From: Microbacterium terregens | GTDB taxonomy: Bacteria; Actinomycetota; Actinomycetes; Actinomycetales; Microbacteriaceae | Direction: 5' to 3' | Assembly (NCBI RefSeq): GCF_039534975.1 | Contig: NZ_BAAAWH010000001.1 | Location: 868,001 to 932,000 of the forward strand | Length of the DNA stretch: 64,000 nt | Shown: positions 33,555-42,577 of the stretch, one piece after another | How the letters are laid out: each line of letters opens with the position of its first letter | Numbering within the stretch: the first letter of the stretch is position 1 | Translations under genes and position numbers: made by a program | The notes under the pieces: generated by a model | Seen by the model: only the letters and a program-made list of their open reading frames with translations | Told to the model about the DNA's origin: nothing | Database searches by the model: none

Positions 33555-33701
33555 GGGGGGAGCCCAAACGGCTCAGGGACCAGCGGAGCCTCGCATGGAT
33601 GGGCGTTCAATCCGCGCCATCTCTATGATCATTTCTCCGGAAATACCGATCTTCGGGTGCTTAAAGCGATCTTGCGCTTCCTTTAGGGAGCGCTCCCACG
33701 G

Positions 33702-33718
33702 CTTAGGGTTTCGCTAAG
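33702..33718. promoter_or_regulatory. Candidate operator CTTAG-N7-CTAAG (copy near the Tat gene)
   Basis: CTTAG at 33702-33706 and CTAAG at 33714-33718 form a perfect inverted repeat with a 7-base centre, about 150 bases upstream of the gene starting at 33554. The same arrangement is found at 37504-37520. Confidence 0.45.
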
Positions 33719-33762
33719 AAAGCGGGGGCACGGCCGCGCCCGAACGAACGGTGCACCTGGGC

Positions 33763-33870
33763 ATCTCGATACGCGCTGCGCGCTACTCGATGACCGGGAG
33801 GCGTACGCGCTACTCGATGGCCGAGGGGCGGGTGCGCTGCGCGCTACTCGATGACCGAGGGGCGGGTCAG
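33763..33870. repeat. REP-like elements in tandem
   Basis: CTCGATACGCGCTGCGCGCT followed by ACTCGATGACCG is repeated about three times in degenerate tandem copies. The palindrome GCGC(TG)CGCGC sits in the centre of each. The spacer 33555-33866 also contains the candidate operator at 33702; no gene is seen there. This is the same family as at 6576-6689. Confidence 0.7.
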
Positions 33871-34961
33871 TCCCGCTTCCAGCGGTCCCCGCCCTCGGCG
33901 ACGGCCGCTTCGGCACGCGCGTCGGCGGCGGCGAGCAGTCCTTCGAACTCGTACCCGGCCGTCGAGACGTCCGCCCAGCCGATGCTCGCAGAAACCTGAG
34001 GGGCCGTGGGCAGGTCCTTGTCGATGGCTTCGAGGTCTGTCATCAGACGGCGGATCGAGGCGCTCACCGCAGACGCGGTACGCGACACCAGCACCAGCGC
34101 ACGTCCCTCGCTCACCGCGGCGACATCGGCCTCGGCGGGGAACGCCGAGCGCACGGCCTCGTGAAAGCGTTCGCTGCGCTGGGCGAAGCGGGAGCCGCCG
34201 GTGGCGGCGCGCAGCTCGTCCGCGTCGTCCAGGCGGATGTCCAGCAGCGTCCAGGTGTGCTCACCGGCGGATTTTGCGCGGTCCAGCCGGTCGGCCGCCT
34301 GCGCGTAGAAGGCCGCCGTCGTCGATGGTGCGATGGGCGGAGGAGTGTCGCGGATCATGAACAGAAGCGTCGCCAGCGCGGCGATCTGGTAGATCATCGC
34401 GGCGACGGCGTTGCTCTGCGTGAGGAGCTCGTAGTTCTCGGCGAGGTTGAGAGCGCCCGCGAAGATGCCGACGACACCCAGGACGACCCACGCACCGGAA
34501 GAGAGGATGAGCGGCACGGTGAACCCCTGTGCTCTCTGGGGGCCGCGGAACAGCTCCTGCACCACGAGGACGTTGAAGAGGGCTCCCGCGAGGAAGACCG
34601 CTCGGCCGACGAGGTGGAACCCGGGTTGACCCGCACTGAGGATCAGGATCCCGATGGCCGCGATACTGACCGCGACCGGAATCCACGCATAGGAGGGCGC
34701 CCCGCGGAACGCCCGCAGGCCCGACCACGTGTAAGCGGGGACTGAGATGATCAATCCGACCGCGACCAGCCAGAGTGCGCCGGAGTCCACCAGGTCGGCC
34801 GTCACTCCGAGGAAGGCGGAGGTCAGCCACACCACGTACATCGCCGACCACAGCGCCGTGGCTTTGCCCGGGCGCGCGAGGAAGCCGAGCCCCAGCATCA
34901 TGGCAGTGCACACGGTCGCGATGGCCAGGTGCGAAACCGTCAGGCTTGGTCCGAGCATCAT
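33867..34961 (-). CDS. Membrane protein with degenerate GGDEF-like C-terminal domain
   Basis: The 364-residue protein has about seven predicted membrane segments (to residue about 205) and a cytoplasmic domain of 160 residues. That domain ends SASIGWADV...LLAAADARAEAAVAEGGDRWKRD, the pattern of a GGDEF domain's last strand and helix, but no GGDEF/GGEEF active site is seen. It probably senses or binds rather than synthesising c-di-GMP. Its start overlaps the stop of the kinase gene by four bases, so it belongs to that signalling operon. Confidence 0.65.
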   Translation of the reverse strand: MMLGPSLTVSHLAIATVCTAMMLGLGFLARPGKATALWSAMYVVWLTSAFLGVTADLVDSGALWLVAVGLIISVPAYTWSGLRAFRGAPSYAWIPVAVSIAAIGILILSAGQPGFHLVGRAVFLAGALFNVLVVQELFRGPQRAQGFTVPLILSSGAWVVLGVVGIFAGALNLAENYELLTQSNAVAAMIYQIAALATLLFMIRDTPPPIAPSTTAAFYAQAADRLDRAKSAGEHTWTLLDIRLDDADELRAATGGSRFAQRSERFHEAVRSAFPAEADVAAVSEGRALVLVSRTASAVSASIRRLMTDLEAIDKDLPTAPQVSASIGWADVSTAGYEFEGLLAAADARAEAAVAEGGDRWKRD

Positions 34962-36640
34962 TCCTCCTGGTTGGCCGTTCGACGCGCCAGCGTCACGGTC
35001 ACGGTGGTTCCGATCCCGGGTTCGGAGGTGACCGTCACGGTGCCTCCGTGATCTTCGACGATCTCGCGCACGATGCCCATGCCGATGCCGGTGCCGGTGG
35101 CACCGCTTTCACGGGCGGCGTGGCCGCGGAAGTATTGGTCGAAGATGTGCGGCACTTCGTCCGCTTCCATGCCGATGCCGGAGTCTGCGAAGCGGATAGA
35201 CAGCTGCTCGGCACCGCTCCGCGAGCTGATCGTCACCTTCCCGTCGGCGCGGGTGTACTTGACGGCGTTGTTCAGCACGTTGTCGAACACCTGGCGCAGG
35301 CGGAACGCGTCGCCCAGGCAGTCCATGTCTTCGACGAGGTTGAGTTCGAGGGTCATTCCGGCGGGCTTCATCGCGGGCAGGAAGGATTCGATGGATGCCT
35401 CGAGCACGCGTCGCACGTCGACCTGCGTCTTCTCGACCGACGCGTGCGTGCTCGCGCGCGCGTCCGCGAGGTTCTCGCCGACCATGCGCAGCATGCGCTC
35501 GCCGGCGGCATCGATGTTGGCGATCTGCGCGCGCACGCGGGGAGCGAGGTCGTCGCGCTCGAGCAGGATCTCGGTGTGCCCGAGGACGACCTGCAGCGGG
35601 TTGCGCAGCTCGTGCGAGACGGCGGCGAGGATGGCGCGCCTCTCGACCTCCGCGCGGTGGATCTCCGACACGTCCTGAACGAGCAGCAGCGTGCTCGACC
35701 TGCCCGGCGAGGCGGGGAGGGGGCGGGTGGACACCGAGATGATGTGCCAGGTGCCGTCGGGGTCGTACAGCCACACCTGTTCGTCATCGAGCAGATCGCC
35801 GCGGGCGGCGCGCGTGCGCGGCTGGTCGTGGGCGGGCAGCGGCCTGCCGCGTTCGGTGTAGTACTCGATCGACCGGGCCGGAAGGTTGAGATCATTGCGG
35901 TCGAGCGCGTACAGCTCGATGAAGGCGTCGTTGGCCTTGACGATTTCGCCGCTGCCGTCGATCCGGGCGATACCGACGTCGAGGCTGTTGAACATCTGGG
36001 TGGTGCGATGTGCCTGGCGGTGCGCGCGGTCGAGGGTCGTCTGCAGGCGCGCGGAGTGACGGCGCAGCAGTCTGCGCAGCGCCCGCGCATGCTGCGCTCC
36101 GTTGAACGTGGCCAGACCGAGAAAGCCCAGGCTGATCGTGATGACGACGATGCGCTGCACGCTCGTCGGCGGCGCGTTCTCCAACGTCGCGTCGATCGCC
36201 ATGAAGACCGTGATCATGCCGAGCGTGGCCAAGAGCCAGCGGAGCGAGAAGTGCGTCGCCACCCACGCGATCGGGAACACCCAGAGGTACGCGAAGCGGG
36301 AGTCGTTGTCGAAGACGACCACGCCGATGGCCATCGCGTCGGCGAGGGGAATTACCACGACCGCCAGCAACGGCAGTCGATGCCAGGGCAGCGAGAGCGT
36401 TGCGACGGTGATCGCGAAGATCGACAGGATGCCGGTCACGAAGAAGGGACTGGCGAACATCGACGGCATGAGGACCGCGCCGATGATCATGATGGTGACC
36501 ACGCCCCCGGCGAGCGACAGTTGCCACAGCCAGATGGAACGTGAGCGCGAGCGGCTCGGGACAGCCGTGGTGACGCTTGTCAGACGGGCGTTCGTCGGAC
36601 GCGCCTCCGTCTGCGCGACACTGCGCACCGGTTCACTCAC
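34958..36640 (-). CDS. Membrane sensor histidine kinase
   Basis: The 560-residue kinase has several N-terminal membrane segments, a PAS-like domain near residues 195-310, a dimerisation helix with H-box AILAAVSHELRNPLQVVLGH and a catalytic domain with N-box NVLNNAVKYTRADGK, DSGIGMEADEVPHIFDQYF and GTGIGMGIVREIVEDHGG. The stimulus is not evident. It is preceded by the response regulator after 16 bases; the pair and the GGDEF-like gene form one operon. Confidence 0.92.
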   Translation of the reverse strand: MSEPVRSVAQTEARPTNARLTSVTTAVPSRSRSRSIWLWQLSLAGGVVTIMIIGAVLMPSMFASPFFVTGILSIFAITVATLSLPWHRLPLLAVVVIPLADAMAIGVVVFDNDSRFAYLWVFPIAWVATHFSLRWLLATLGMITVFMAIDATLENAPPTSVQRIVVITISLGFLGLATFNGAQHARALRRLLRRHSARLQTTLDRAHRQAHRTTQMFNSLDVGIARIDGSGEIVKANDAFIELYALDRNDLNLPARSIEYYTERGRPLPAHDQPRTRAARGDLLDDEQVWLYDPDGTWHIISVSTRPLPASPGRSSTLLLVQDVSEIHRAEVERRAILAAVSHELRNPLQVVLGHTEILLERDDLAPRVRAQIANIDAAGERMLRMVGENLADARASTHASVEKTQVDVRRVLEASIESFLPAMKPAGMTLELNLVEDMDCLGDAFRLRQVFDNVLNNAVKYTRADGKVTISSRSGAEQLSIRFADSGIGMEADEVPHIFDQYFRGHAARESGATGTGIGMGIVREIVEDHGGTVTVTSEPGIGTTVTVTLARRTANQEE

Positions 36641-36656
36641 CGGGGATCGCGCCGCG

Positions 36657-37418
36657 TCATCGGGCGTCTGCGACGGTGAGTCGGTAGCCGATCCCGCGGA
36701 CGGTCTCTATGTACTTCGGCTGCGTCACCGAATCACCGATCTTTCGGCGCAGGTTCGTCACGTGCACTTCGATCGCCCGCTTGTCGAGGTCGCTGACGTA
36801 CGCTGCGCCCACCTGGTCGCCGCGTGCAACCAGCGCGAGATCCTCTTTCGAGCGCGGCCGGCGCTCGGACTCGAGGAGTGTCTGCAGCAGATCGAATTCG
36901 GTGCGCGTCAGCGAGACCTCTTCGTCTCCGAGATAGACGACTCGTGTGCTGGTGTCCAGCGACAGGTCGCGGTGGTTCAGCATGTGCTCGCGCAGGCCCG
37001 CTGCGCTCGTCGGTGCGACCGAGTCGCTGGGTTCGACCAGGCGCGGTCGGCGCAGCATCGCCTCGACCCGGGCGCGGAACTCCCGCGGCCGGAACGGCTT
37101 GGTGATGTAGTCGTCCGCGCCGATGCTCAGGCCGAGCACCACGTCGGACTCGTCGGTGCGCGCAGTGACCAGCACGATGAAGGTGTCGCTGAGAGCGCGG
37201 ACGCGGCGAACGGTCTCGAACCCGTCGATTCCGGGCATGCTGACATCGACCGTGGTGATGTGCGGGCGGTGCTTCTCCACGAGCGCGACTCCGTCCACAC
37301 CGTTGTCGGTGCCGGTCGCGTCGAAGCCCGCTGCTTCGAAGACCTCGAGCAGAAGCTCGCGCACGGCGGGATCGTCTTCGATGACGATCGCTGTCTGCTG
37401 GGTGACGGAGTTGGGCAT
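36657..37418 (-). CDS. OmpR/PhoB-type response regulator
   Basis: The 253-residue regulator has a receiver domain with the acidic pocket (VIEDD), phosphoacceptor Asp in TTVDVSMPGIDG, LVTARTDES and the Lys in DDYITKPF, then a winged-helix domain (LTRTEFDLLQTLL, AIEVHVTNLRRKIG, YIETVRGIGYRL). It binds DNA as a transcription factor when phosphorylated. The ATG at 37418 lies 86 bases downstream of the palindrome at 37504-37520, so self-regulation is plausible. Confidence 0.93.
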   Translation of the reverse strand: MPNSVTQQTAIVIEDDPAVRELLLEVFEAAGFDATGTDNGVDGVALVEKHRPHITTVDVSMPGIDGFETVRRVRALSDTFIVLVTARTDESDVVLGLSIGADDYITKPFRPREFRARVEAMLRRPRLVEPSDSVAPTSAAGLREHMLNHRDLSLDTSTRVVYLGDEEVSLTRTEFDLLQTLLESERRPRSKEDLALVARGDQVGAAYVSDLDKRAIEVHVTNLRRKIGDSVTQPKYIETVRGIGYRLTVADAR

Positions 37419-37503
37419 GTCAGCGATGAAGAACGCCGTCCGCGCCCAAGCGAACGATGGAAGCGTTCATGGCTTCACCTCTCCGCACGTGAATGGACTT
37501 TTT

Positions 37504-37520
37504 CTTAGCTTTAGCCTAAG
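37504..37520. promoter_or_regulatory. Candidate operator CTTAG-N7-CTAAG (copy at the two-component operon)
   Basis: CTTAG at 37504-37508 and CTAAG at 37516-37520 have the same 7-base spacing as the copy at 33702-33718. It lies in an AT-richer stretch (CTTTTTCTTAGCTTTAGCC) just upstream of the response regulator gene. A further half-site TTCTTAG follows at about 37535. A role as a regulator-binding site is inference. Confidence 0.5.
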
Positions 37521-37596
37521 GCCGTTTGAGTGGTTCTTAGACTCAGGGTCGCAAGTGTCACGAAATTGCGATTAGGTCCGATAGGCGACTGACAAA

Positions 37597-38517
37597 TCAG
37601 CGGCGACGTCGGTTCGAAAAGATCGCGTGCATCGCCTTCGGCGCGCTCGTGACGCCGTGCACCCACCGCGCCCATCGCGCGCGCATCGCGGACCGCAGCG
37701 TCCCGTCGATCTCCGGGTGCGCAACGCGGAGTTCGGCGCCGCTCGGCCAGAACGCACGCCAGAGGACCGCTGGCTTCTCCCACCACGGAGCCCTTCGTAG
37801 AGCAAGCATCCAGAAGTAGGCGCCGTGTGATCCCGAGTCCACTCGTTCGCGCCACTCGCGCAGCCCCCGCGACGCAAGTTCTGCGACGGGTGCCTCGACA
37901 GGCACCCCGAGTCGGGGCAGCACCGATGCCAACGTCGCGGCACAGCCCGTCGCGAGAGCCAGGTCCGCCACTTGGATCCGTTCGTCCTCGGTCAGCACCA
38001 CGCGCGTCAGCTGTTCCAACTCGTCGGCATGACGAGCCTGAATCGAGGCGCCGCGCAGTGAGTGCAGGGCGAGGATGAGCGCGCCGCCCACGCGGTCTGG
38101 CACATCGCACTCCACGTGTGCGAACTCCATCCGCACACGGCGCGCCCACAACGCGTCGAAGACATCGGCGGGGGGAGCGAGGAACCCGGGGAAGAACCCG
38201 TGCACATCGAGGTCGCACGGCCATCCTTCACGCAGGAAGGTTTCGGAGTGCAGGGTCGTCCGGTGGCTGATGAAGTTTCCGGGCCGTGTCGTCCAGCCGA
38301 CCTCGAGGACGGCTTGGCAGAACTCCGCAAACCGCACTGGCTCGACGAGCAGGTCGACATCGGCGGAGACGCGCTCATCGCGCAGACCGTGTCGGTGCAG
38401 CGCGGGACCCTTGATGAAAAGGACCCGAATGCCGCGGACGTCAGCGAGTGCTTGCATCCATGCGTGGCCGAGGTCTACGGCTTCGTCGAGTCGCAGGACT
38501 ACACGCGGCTCGGTCAC
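37597..38517 (-). CDS. Nucleotidyltransferase-family protein (NTP_transf_5 type)
   Basis: The 306-residue protein matches the pattern of the NTP_transf_5 family: FIKGPALHRHGLRDERVSAD-V-DLLVEP with the paired acidic residues of the polymerase-beta-like fold, and WPCDLDVHG further on. These proteins are frequent in exopolysaccharide regions, often with HprK-like and PqqD-like proteins; both motifs are in the 20607 product here. The substrate is unknown. Start is GTG at 38517, 16 bases after the ugd stop, so it is probably cotranscribed with ugd. Confidence 0.8.
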   Translation of the reverse strand: MTEPRVVLRLDEAVDLGHAWMQALADVRGIRVLFIKGPALHRHGLRDERVSADVDLLVEPVRFAEFCQAVLEVGWTTRPGNFISHRTTLHSETFLREGWPCDLDVHGFFPGFLAPPADVFDALWARRVRMEFAHVECDVPDRVGGALILALHSLRGASIQARHADELEQLTRVVLTEDERIQVADLALATGCAATLASVLPRLGVPVEAPVAELASRGLREWRERVDSGSHGAYFWMLALRRAPWWEKPAVLWRAFWPSGAELRVAHPEIDGTLRSAMRARWARWVHGVTSAPKAMHAIFSNRRRR

Positions 38518-38533
38518 AGGGAAACCGTAGCCG

Positions 38534-39862
38534 CTACGGGCGTCCCATGCCGTAATAGGTCCAGCCGGCCGCGCGCCACGCTGCTGAGTCGAGGCAGTTG
38601 CGCCCGTCGACGATGATGCGGCCTTCGACCAGCGTCGCGGCGTGCTCAGGAGCGAGTTCTCGGCGGTACTCGTCCCACTCGGTGACGACGATCACAGCGT
38701 CCGCGCCCCGCAAGGCTTCGTCGCGGTCTTCGACGTACGACAACTGCGGGTGCACCCGTTTGGCGTTCTCGATCGCAGCGGGGTCGGTAACAGTCACCGA
38801 TGCCCCGAGCCCCCGGAGCTGGACGGCGACGTCGAGAGCAGGAGAATCCCGAATGTCGTCACTGTGCGGTTTGAATGCGGCACCGAGGACGGTGATCTTC
38901 TTCTCGAACACTGACCCGTCCAGCGCTTCGACGACGAGCTGCACGGCCCGATCGCGACGGCGGAGGTTGATCGCGTCGATCTCGCGCAAGAAGCTGATCG
39001 ATTCGCCCCGGCCGAGTTCCTCGGCGCGCGCGGCGAATGCGCGGATGTCCTTGGGCAGGCAGCCGCCGCCGAAGCCGATGCCTGCACCGAGAAAACGGCG
39101 GCCAATGCGTGCATCGTGCCCGATCGCGTCCGCCAGTTGCGTCACATCCGCGCCGGTGACCTCGGCGATCTCGGCCATCGCGTTGATGAACGAGATCTTC
39201 GTCGCTAGAAACGCGTTCGCGGCGACCTTCACCAGTTCGGCGGTCGCGTAGTCGGTGACGATGAACGGCGTCTGCTTCGCGATCGCGGGGTGGTACACCT
39301 CGCGGAGGATGCCGGCTGCCCGGTCGCCGTCCTTGGTGGGCACGCCGGATCTCGTGCTGGGGACACCGGCCACCAGCCGGTCGGGGTCGATGGTGTCTTG
39401 CACGGCCCAGCCCTCGCGGAGGAACTCGGGGTTCCACACCAGGGTCGCACCGGTCGGGTGCACGCGTTCCGCCAGGTCGGCGGCCGTGCCGACGGGCACG
39501 GTCGACTTGCCCGCGACGATGTCCCCGGGCCGCAGGTAGGGGATCAGCGCGTCGAAGGCGCCGTTGACATAGGAGAGGTCGGCCGCGTGGCTGTCCTTCT
39601 GCTGCGGTGTGCCGACTCCGACGAAGTGCACGTCGGCGCCGTGCGCCTCGGCCATGTCGGTCGTGAACCGCAGGCGACCGGAGGCGATGCCTTCGGTGAG
39701 GATCTCCGCCAGACCGGGTTCGAAGAAGGGGGCCTCACCCCGGGCCAGGGTGGCGACCTTCTGCTCGTCGACGTCGATGCCGACGACGTCGTGCCCGATC
39801 GATGCCATGGCGGCTGCGTGAACCGCGCCGAGGTAACCGCATCCGATAACGGACAGGCGCAT
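38534..39862 (-). CDS. ugd: UDP-glucose 6-dehydrogenase
   Basis: It oxidises UDP-glucose to UDP-glucuronate with two NAD+, supplying an acidic sugar for surface polymers. The 442-residue product has the N-terminal NAD fold (MRLSVIGCGYLGAVHAAAMA), KSTVPVGTA, LVWNPEFLREG and the catalytic Cys in GFGGGCLPKDIRAF. The ATG at 39862 follows GAGGAGTTCCC. The regions for NAD binding and for the catalytic Cys are intact. Confidence 0.93.
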   Translation of the reverse strand: MRLSVIGCGYLGAVHAAAMASIGHDVVGIDVDEQKVATLARGEAPFFEPGLAEILTEGIASGRLRFTTDMAEAHGADVHFVGVGTPQQKDSHAADLSYVNGAFDALIPYLRPGDIVAGKSTVPVGTAADLAERVHPTGATLVWNPEFLREGWAVQDTIDPDRLVAGVPSTRSGVPTKDGDRAAGILREVYHPAIAKQTPFIVTDYATAELVKVAANAFLATKISFINAMAEIAEVTGADVTQLADAIGHDARIGRRFLGAGIGFGGGCLPKDIRAFAARAEELGRGESISFLREIDAINLRRRDRAVQLVVEALDGSVFEKKITVLGAAFKPHSDDIRDSPALDVAVQLRGLGASVTVTDPAAIENAKRVHPQLSYVEDRDEALRGADAVIVVTEWDEYRRELAPEHAATLVEGRIIVDGRNCLDSAAWRAAGWTYYGMGRP

Positions 39863-40268
39863 GGGAACTCCTCGATGTGCTGGGGATGCCGGCGACCGTT
39901 GGCGGCGATGATTCGATCTCTTCTTACCAGGCGGATGTTTCCGAAAGCGTCCTGGCCGGAACTCCCATACTCTCAGTCTTTCTGCCGATCCCGTCATGGC
40001 CCGGGGTGCGTGGCCACAATGGGGGAATGACGTTCCTGCCAGATGCTTTGTACACCGAGATCGAGCATTCGATGCCGATCGCCTGCGTCGACTTCGTTCT
40101 CGTCAGTGAGTATTCGGTCTTCTGAGGGCCGCCGTTATTGAGGTCGGGGGCCGGGCTTGCGTCGACGCGTTCGTGTCCGTGAGGGCCACCCGATGTTCGG
40201 GTTGAGGGCCATCGTTTCTAGGCTCCTTCTGCCGCGTGGCCTATCACGCGGCAGAAGGAGTGATTCGG

Positions 40269-41834
40269 ATGGTACGCAAGATCAGAGCGAAGCTGGTGCT
40301 CCGGCTTCGGGCGGAGGGGCTCTCGGGGCGGCAGATCGCAGCGCAGGGCATGTCGCGCACGAGCGTGGCGGCGGTCATCGACGCCGCTGTTCGTGAAGAC
40401 GTGGGTTGGGACGACATCGCCGATCTTGAGGAGGCGGCGGTCTATGCACGCCTGTTCCCGGGTCGTGGTGAGCACGACAGCGTCTACGCACAGCCGGACT
40501 GGGAGAGGATGCACCGAGAGTTGGCTCGGGTCGGGGTGACGCTCAAACTGTTGCACGGCGAGTATCTCGACGCCTGCCGGGTCGAGGGGTCCCCGGCGAT
40601 GGGTTACGACCGGTTCTGCAAGTCCTACCAGCAGCACGTCCTCGTCGCCGGGGCGGCGTCGCGGGTCGGCCACAAGGCGGGTCAGACGGTCGAGGTCGAC
40701 TGGTCGGGCAAGACGATGCAGCTCACCGACCCGGCCACAGGGCAACAGACTCGGGTGTTCGTGTTCGTCGGGTGTCTGCCGTTCTCGCGGTTCGCGTTCG
40801 TCGAGCCGACCCTGGATATGAAGCAGGACACCTGGTTGCGCGCGCATGTTGCGATGTTCGACTGGTTCGGCGGGAGCGTCCCTCGGGTCGTCCCGGACAA
40901 CCTGAAGACCGGGGTGATCAAACACCCTGCCGAGGGCGAGGTGGTCCTCAACGACGCGTATCGAGAGCTCGCGGCGCACTACTCGGCGGCGGTGCTGCCG
41001 GGGAGGGTGAAGAAGCCGAAGGACAAGGCGAGTGTCGAGAACACCGTCGGCAACATCGCGACCTGGGTGATCGCGTCCCTCCGCGACACGCAGTTCGGCA
41101 CCTTGCCGGAGTTGCGCGCGGCGGTCTATCAGCGCGTCGCCGCATACAACGCTGAGCCGTTCCAGAAGCGGCAGGGCTCCCGACAGGGGGTGTTCGAGGC
41201 GGAGGAGAAGCCGCTGCTGCGGCCGTTGCCGGCGACGCCGTTCGAGATCTCCCGGTGGGTCTATAGGCGCCGGGTTCAGAAGAACGGGCACGTGGTTTGG
41301 GAGCGGAACTTCTACTCCGTCCCTTACCCGCACATCGGCCGCGGTGTTGATCTGCGGGTCACCGACACCACGCTCGAGGTCTTCGCTGGGGACCAGCGGC
41401 TGACTAGCCACGTCCTCGCCCCGATCGGCGTCGTGAACGAGTATCGGACACATGACGGTGACCTACCTGACGGCCCTCGCTACCGGCAATGGGACGCCGC
41501 TCGGGTCAGGGAATGGGCGGCCCGGATCGGGGTGAACACCACGACGGTGGTGAACCGGATCTTCGAGTCCGTGCCCGTCGAGGAGCAGGGCCTGGACGCG
41601 GCGTTGGCGGTGTTGCGACTGACCCGCCGCTACTCCGCGGCCCGGGTCGAAGCCGCCGCCGGGATCGCCTTGACATCCCGGGTTCGGTCTCCGCGCTACG
41701 CGCACCTGCGGCCGATCCTCGAGACCAGACAGGACGACCCCGACTCCCGTGACGCCTGGTCGACACCAGCGAGAACGGCGGAGCCGGCCGGGTATGTTCG
41801 CGGCGCGGACTACTACGCGGGAGGCACCCGATGA
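40269..41834 (+). CDS. istA: IS21-family transposase IstA
   Basis: The 521-residue transposase starts MVRKIRAKLVLRLRAEGLSG, giving a helix-turn-helix (GLSGRQIAAQGMSRTSVAAV). The DDE core is visible in TVEVDWSGKTM, RVVPDNLKTGV and KDKASVENTVGN. The ATG at 40269 has AAGGAG eight bases before it. istB overlaps by four bases. Confidence 0.95.
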   Translation: MVRKIRAKLVLRLRAEGLSGRQIAAQGMSRTSVAAVIDAAVREDVGWDDIADLEEAAVYARLFPGRGEHDSVYAQPDWERMHRELARVGVTLKLLHGEYLDACRVEGSPAMGYDRFCKSYQQHVLVAGAASRVGHKAGQTVEVDWSGKTMQLTDPATGQQTRVFVFVGCLPFSRFAFVEPTLDMKQDTWLRAHVAMFDWFGGSVPRVVPDNLKTGVIKHPAEGEVVLNDAYRELAAHYSAAVLPGRVKKPKDKASVENTVGNIATWVIASLRDTQFGTLPELRAAVYQRVAAYNAEPFQKRQGSRQGVFEAEEKPLLRPLPATPFEISRWVYRRRVQKNGHVVWERNFYSVPYPHIGRGVDLRVTDTTLEVFAGDQRLTSHVLAPIGVVNEYRTHDGDLPDGPRYRQWDAARVREWAARIGVNTTTVVNRIFESVPVEEQGLDAALAVLRLTRRYSAARVEAAAGIALTSRVRSPRYAHLRPILETRQDDPDSRDAWSTPARTAEPAGYVRGADYYAGGTR

Positions 41835-42577
41835 GCCGCATCGATTCGGAGACGAAGCGGAAGCTCCGTGAGATGCGCGTTACGGCACTGGTCGACGCGT
41901 TCGAGGTCCAGGACGACACCCTGACGCTGGGGATGGTGTTCGAGGAACGCATCAAGCTCGCCGTCGATGACGCGCACGCCACGTTCAGCCATTCCAAGGT
42001 CGAGGGGCTGATCCGGCGCGCGGGGTTGCGTTACCCGAACGCGGACCTGCGCCGGCTCGATCTGCTAGAGCAGCGCGGCCTCGATCGGGGTGTGATCGCG
42101 CAGCTCGGGACCTGCGCGTTCATCACGAGGCAGCAGAACGTCGTGTTCCAAGGGTTCACCGGATCGGGGAAGTCCTACCTCGGATCCGCTCTCGCGAAGC
42201 AGGCCTGTCAGCACCGCTACCGGGCGCACTACGTCCGCATGCCCGATCTCGAAGAGACCTGGGCCGCGGCCCGGGATCGGCCCGGCGGGAAGGAGAAATG
42301 GCTCCGCAAATACGCTGCGTTCACGCTGCTCGTGATCGATGAATGGCTCCTCGACCCACCCGCCGATGACGTCCGCAGCATGCTGCTCGAGCTCCTCGAA
42401 CGGCGCTACGACACCACCTCGACGGTGTTCTGCACCCAATACGCGAAGAAGGACTGGCACCAGAGGCTCGGCTCCGACGTCCACGCCGACGCGATCATGG
42501 ACCGCATCGTGCACAACACCATCTGGATCGAGACCGGCAGCACCAACATGCGCGAACACACCGCCACCGCCAGCTGA
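41831..42577 (+). CDS. istB: IS21-family helper ATPase IstB
   Basis: The 248-residue AAA+-like protein has Walker A VFQGFTGSGKSYLGSALAKQ and Walker B LLVIDEWLLD. In this family IstB works with IstA in target-site choice and strand transfer. It begins at the istA stop with a four-base overlap. Confidence 0.95.
   Translation: MSRIDSETKRKLREMRVTALVDAFEVQDDTLTLGMVFEERIKLAVDDAHATFSHSKVEGLIRRAGLRYPNADLRRLDLLEQRGLDRGVIAQLGTCAFITRQQNVVFQGFTGSGKSYLGSALAKQACQHRYRAHYVRMPDLEETWAAARDRPGGKEKWLRKYAAFTLLVIDEWLLDPPADDVRSMLLELLERRYDTTSTVFCTQYAKKDWHQRLGSDVHADAIMDRIVHNTIWIETGSTNMREHTATAS

Noticed and set aside
34775..36544. 589-residue plus-strand open frame
   Set aside because: It is antisense to the histidine kinase gene, whose H, N and G boxes are clear.
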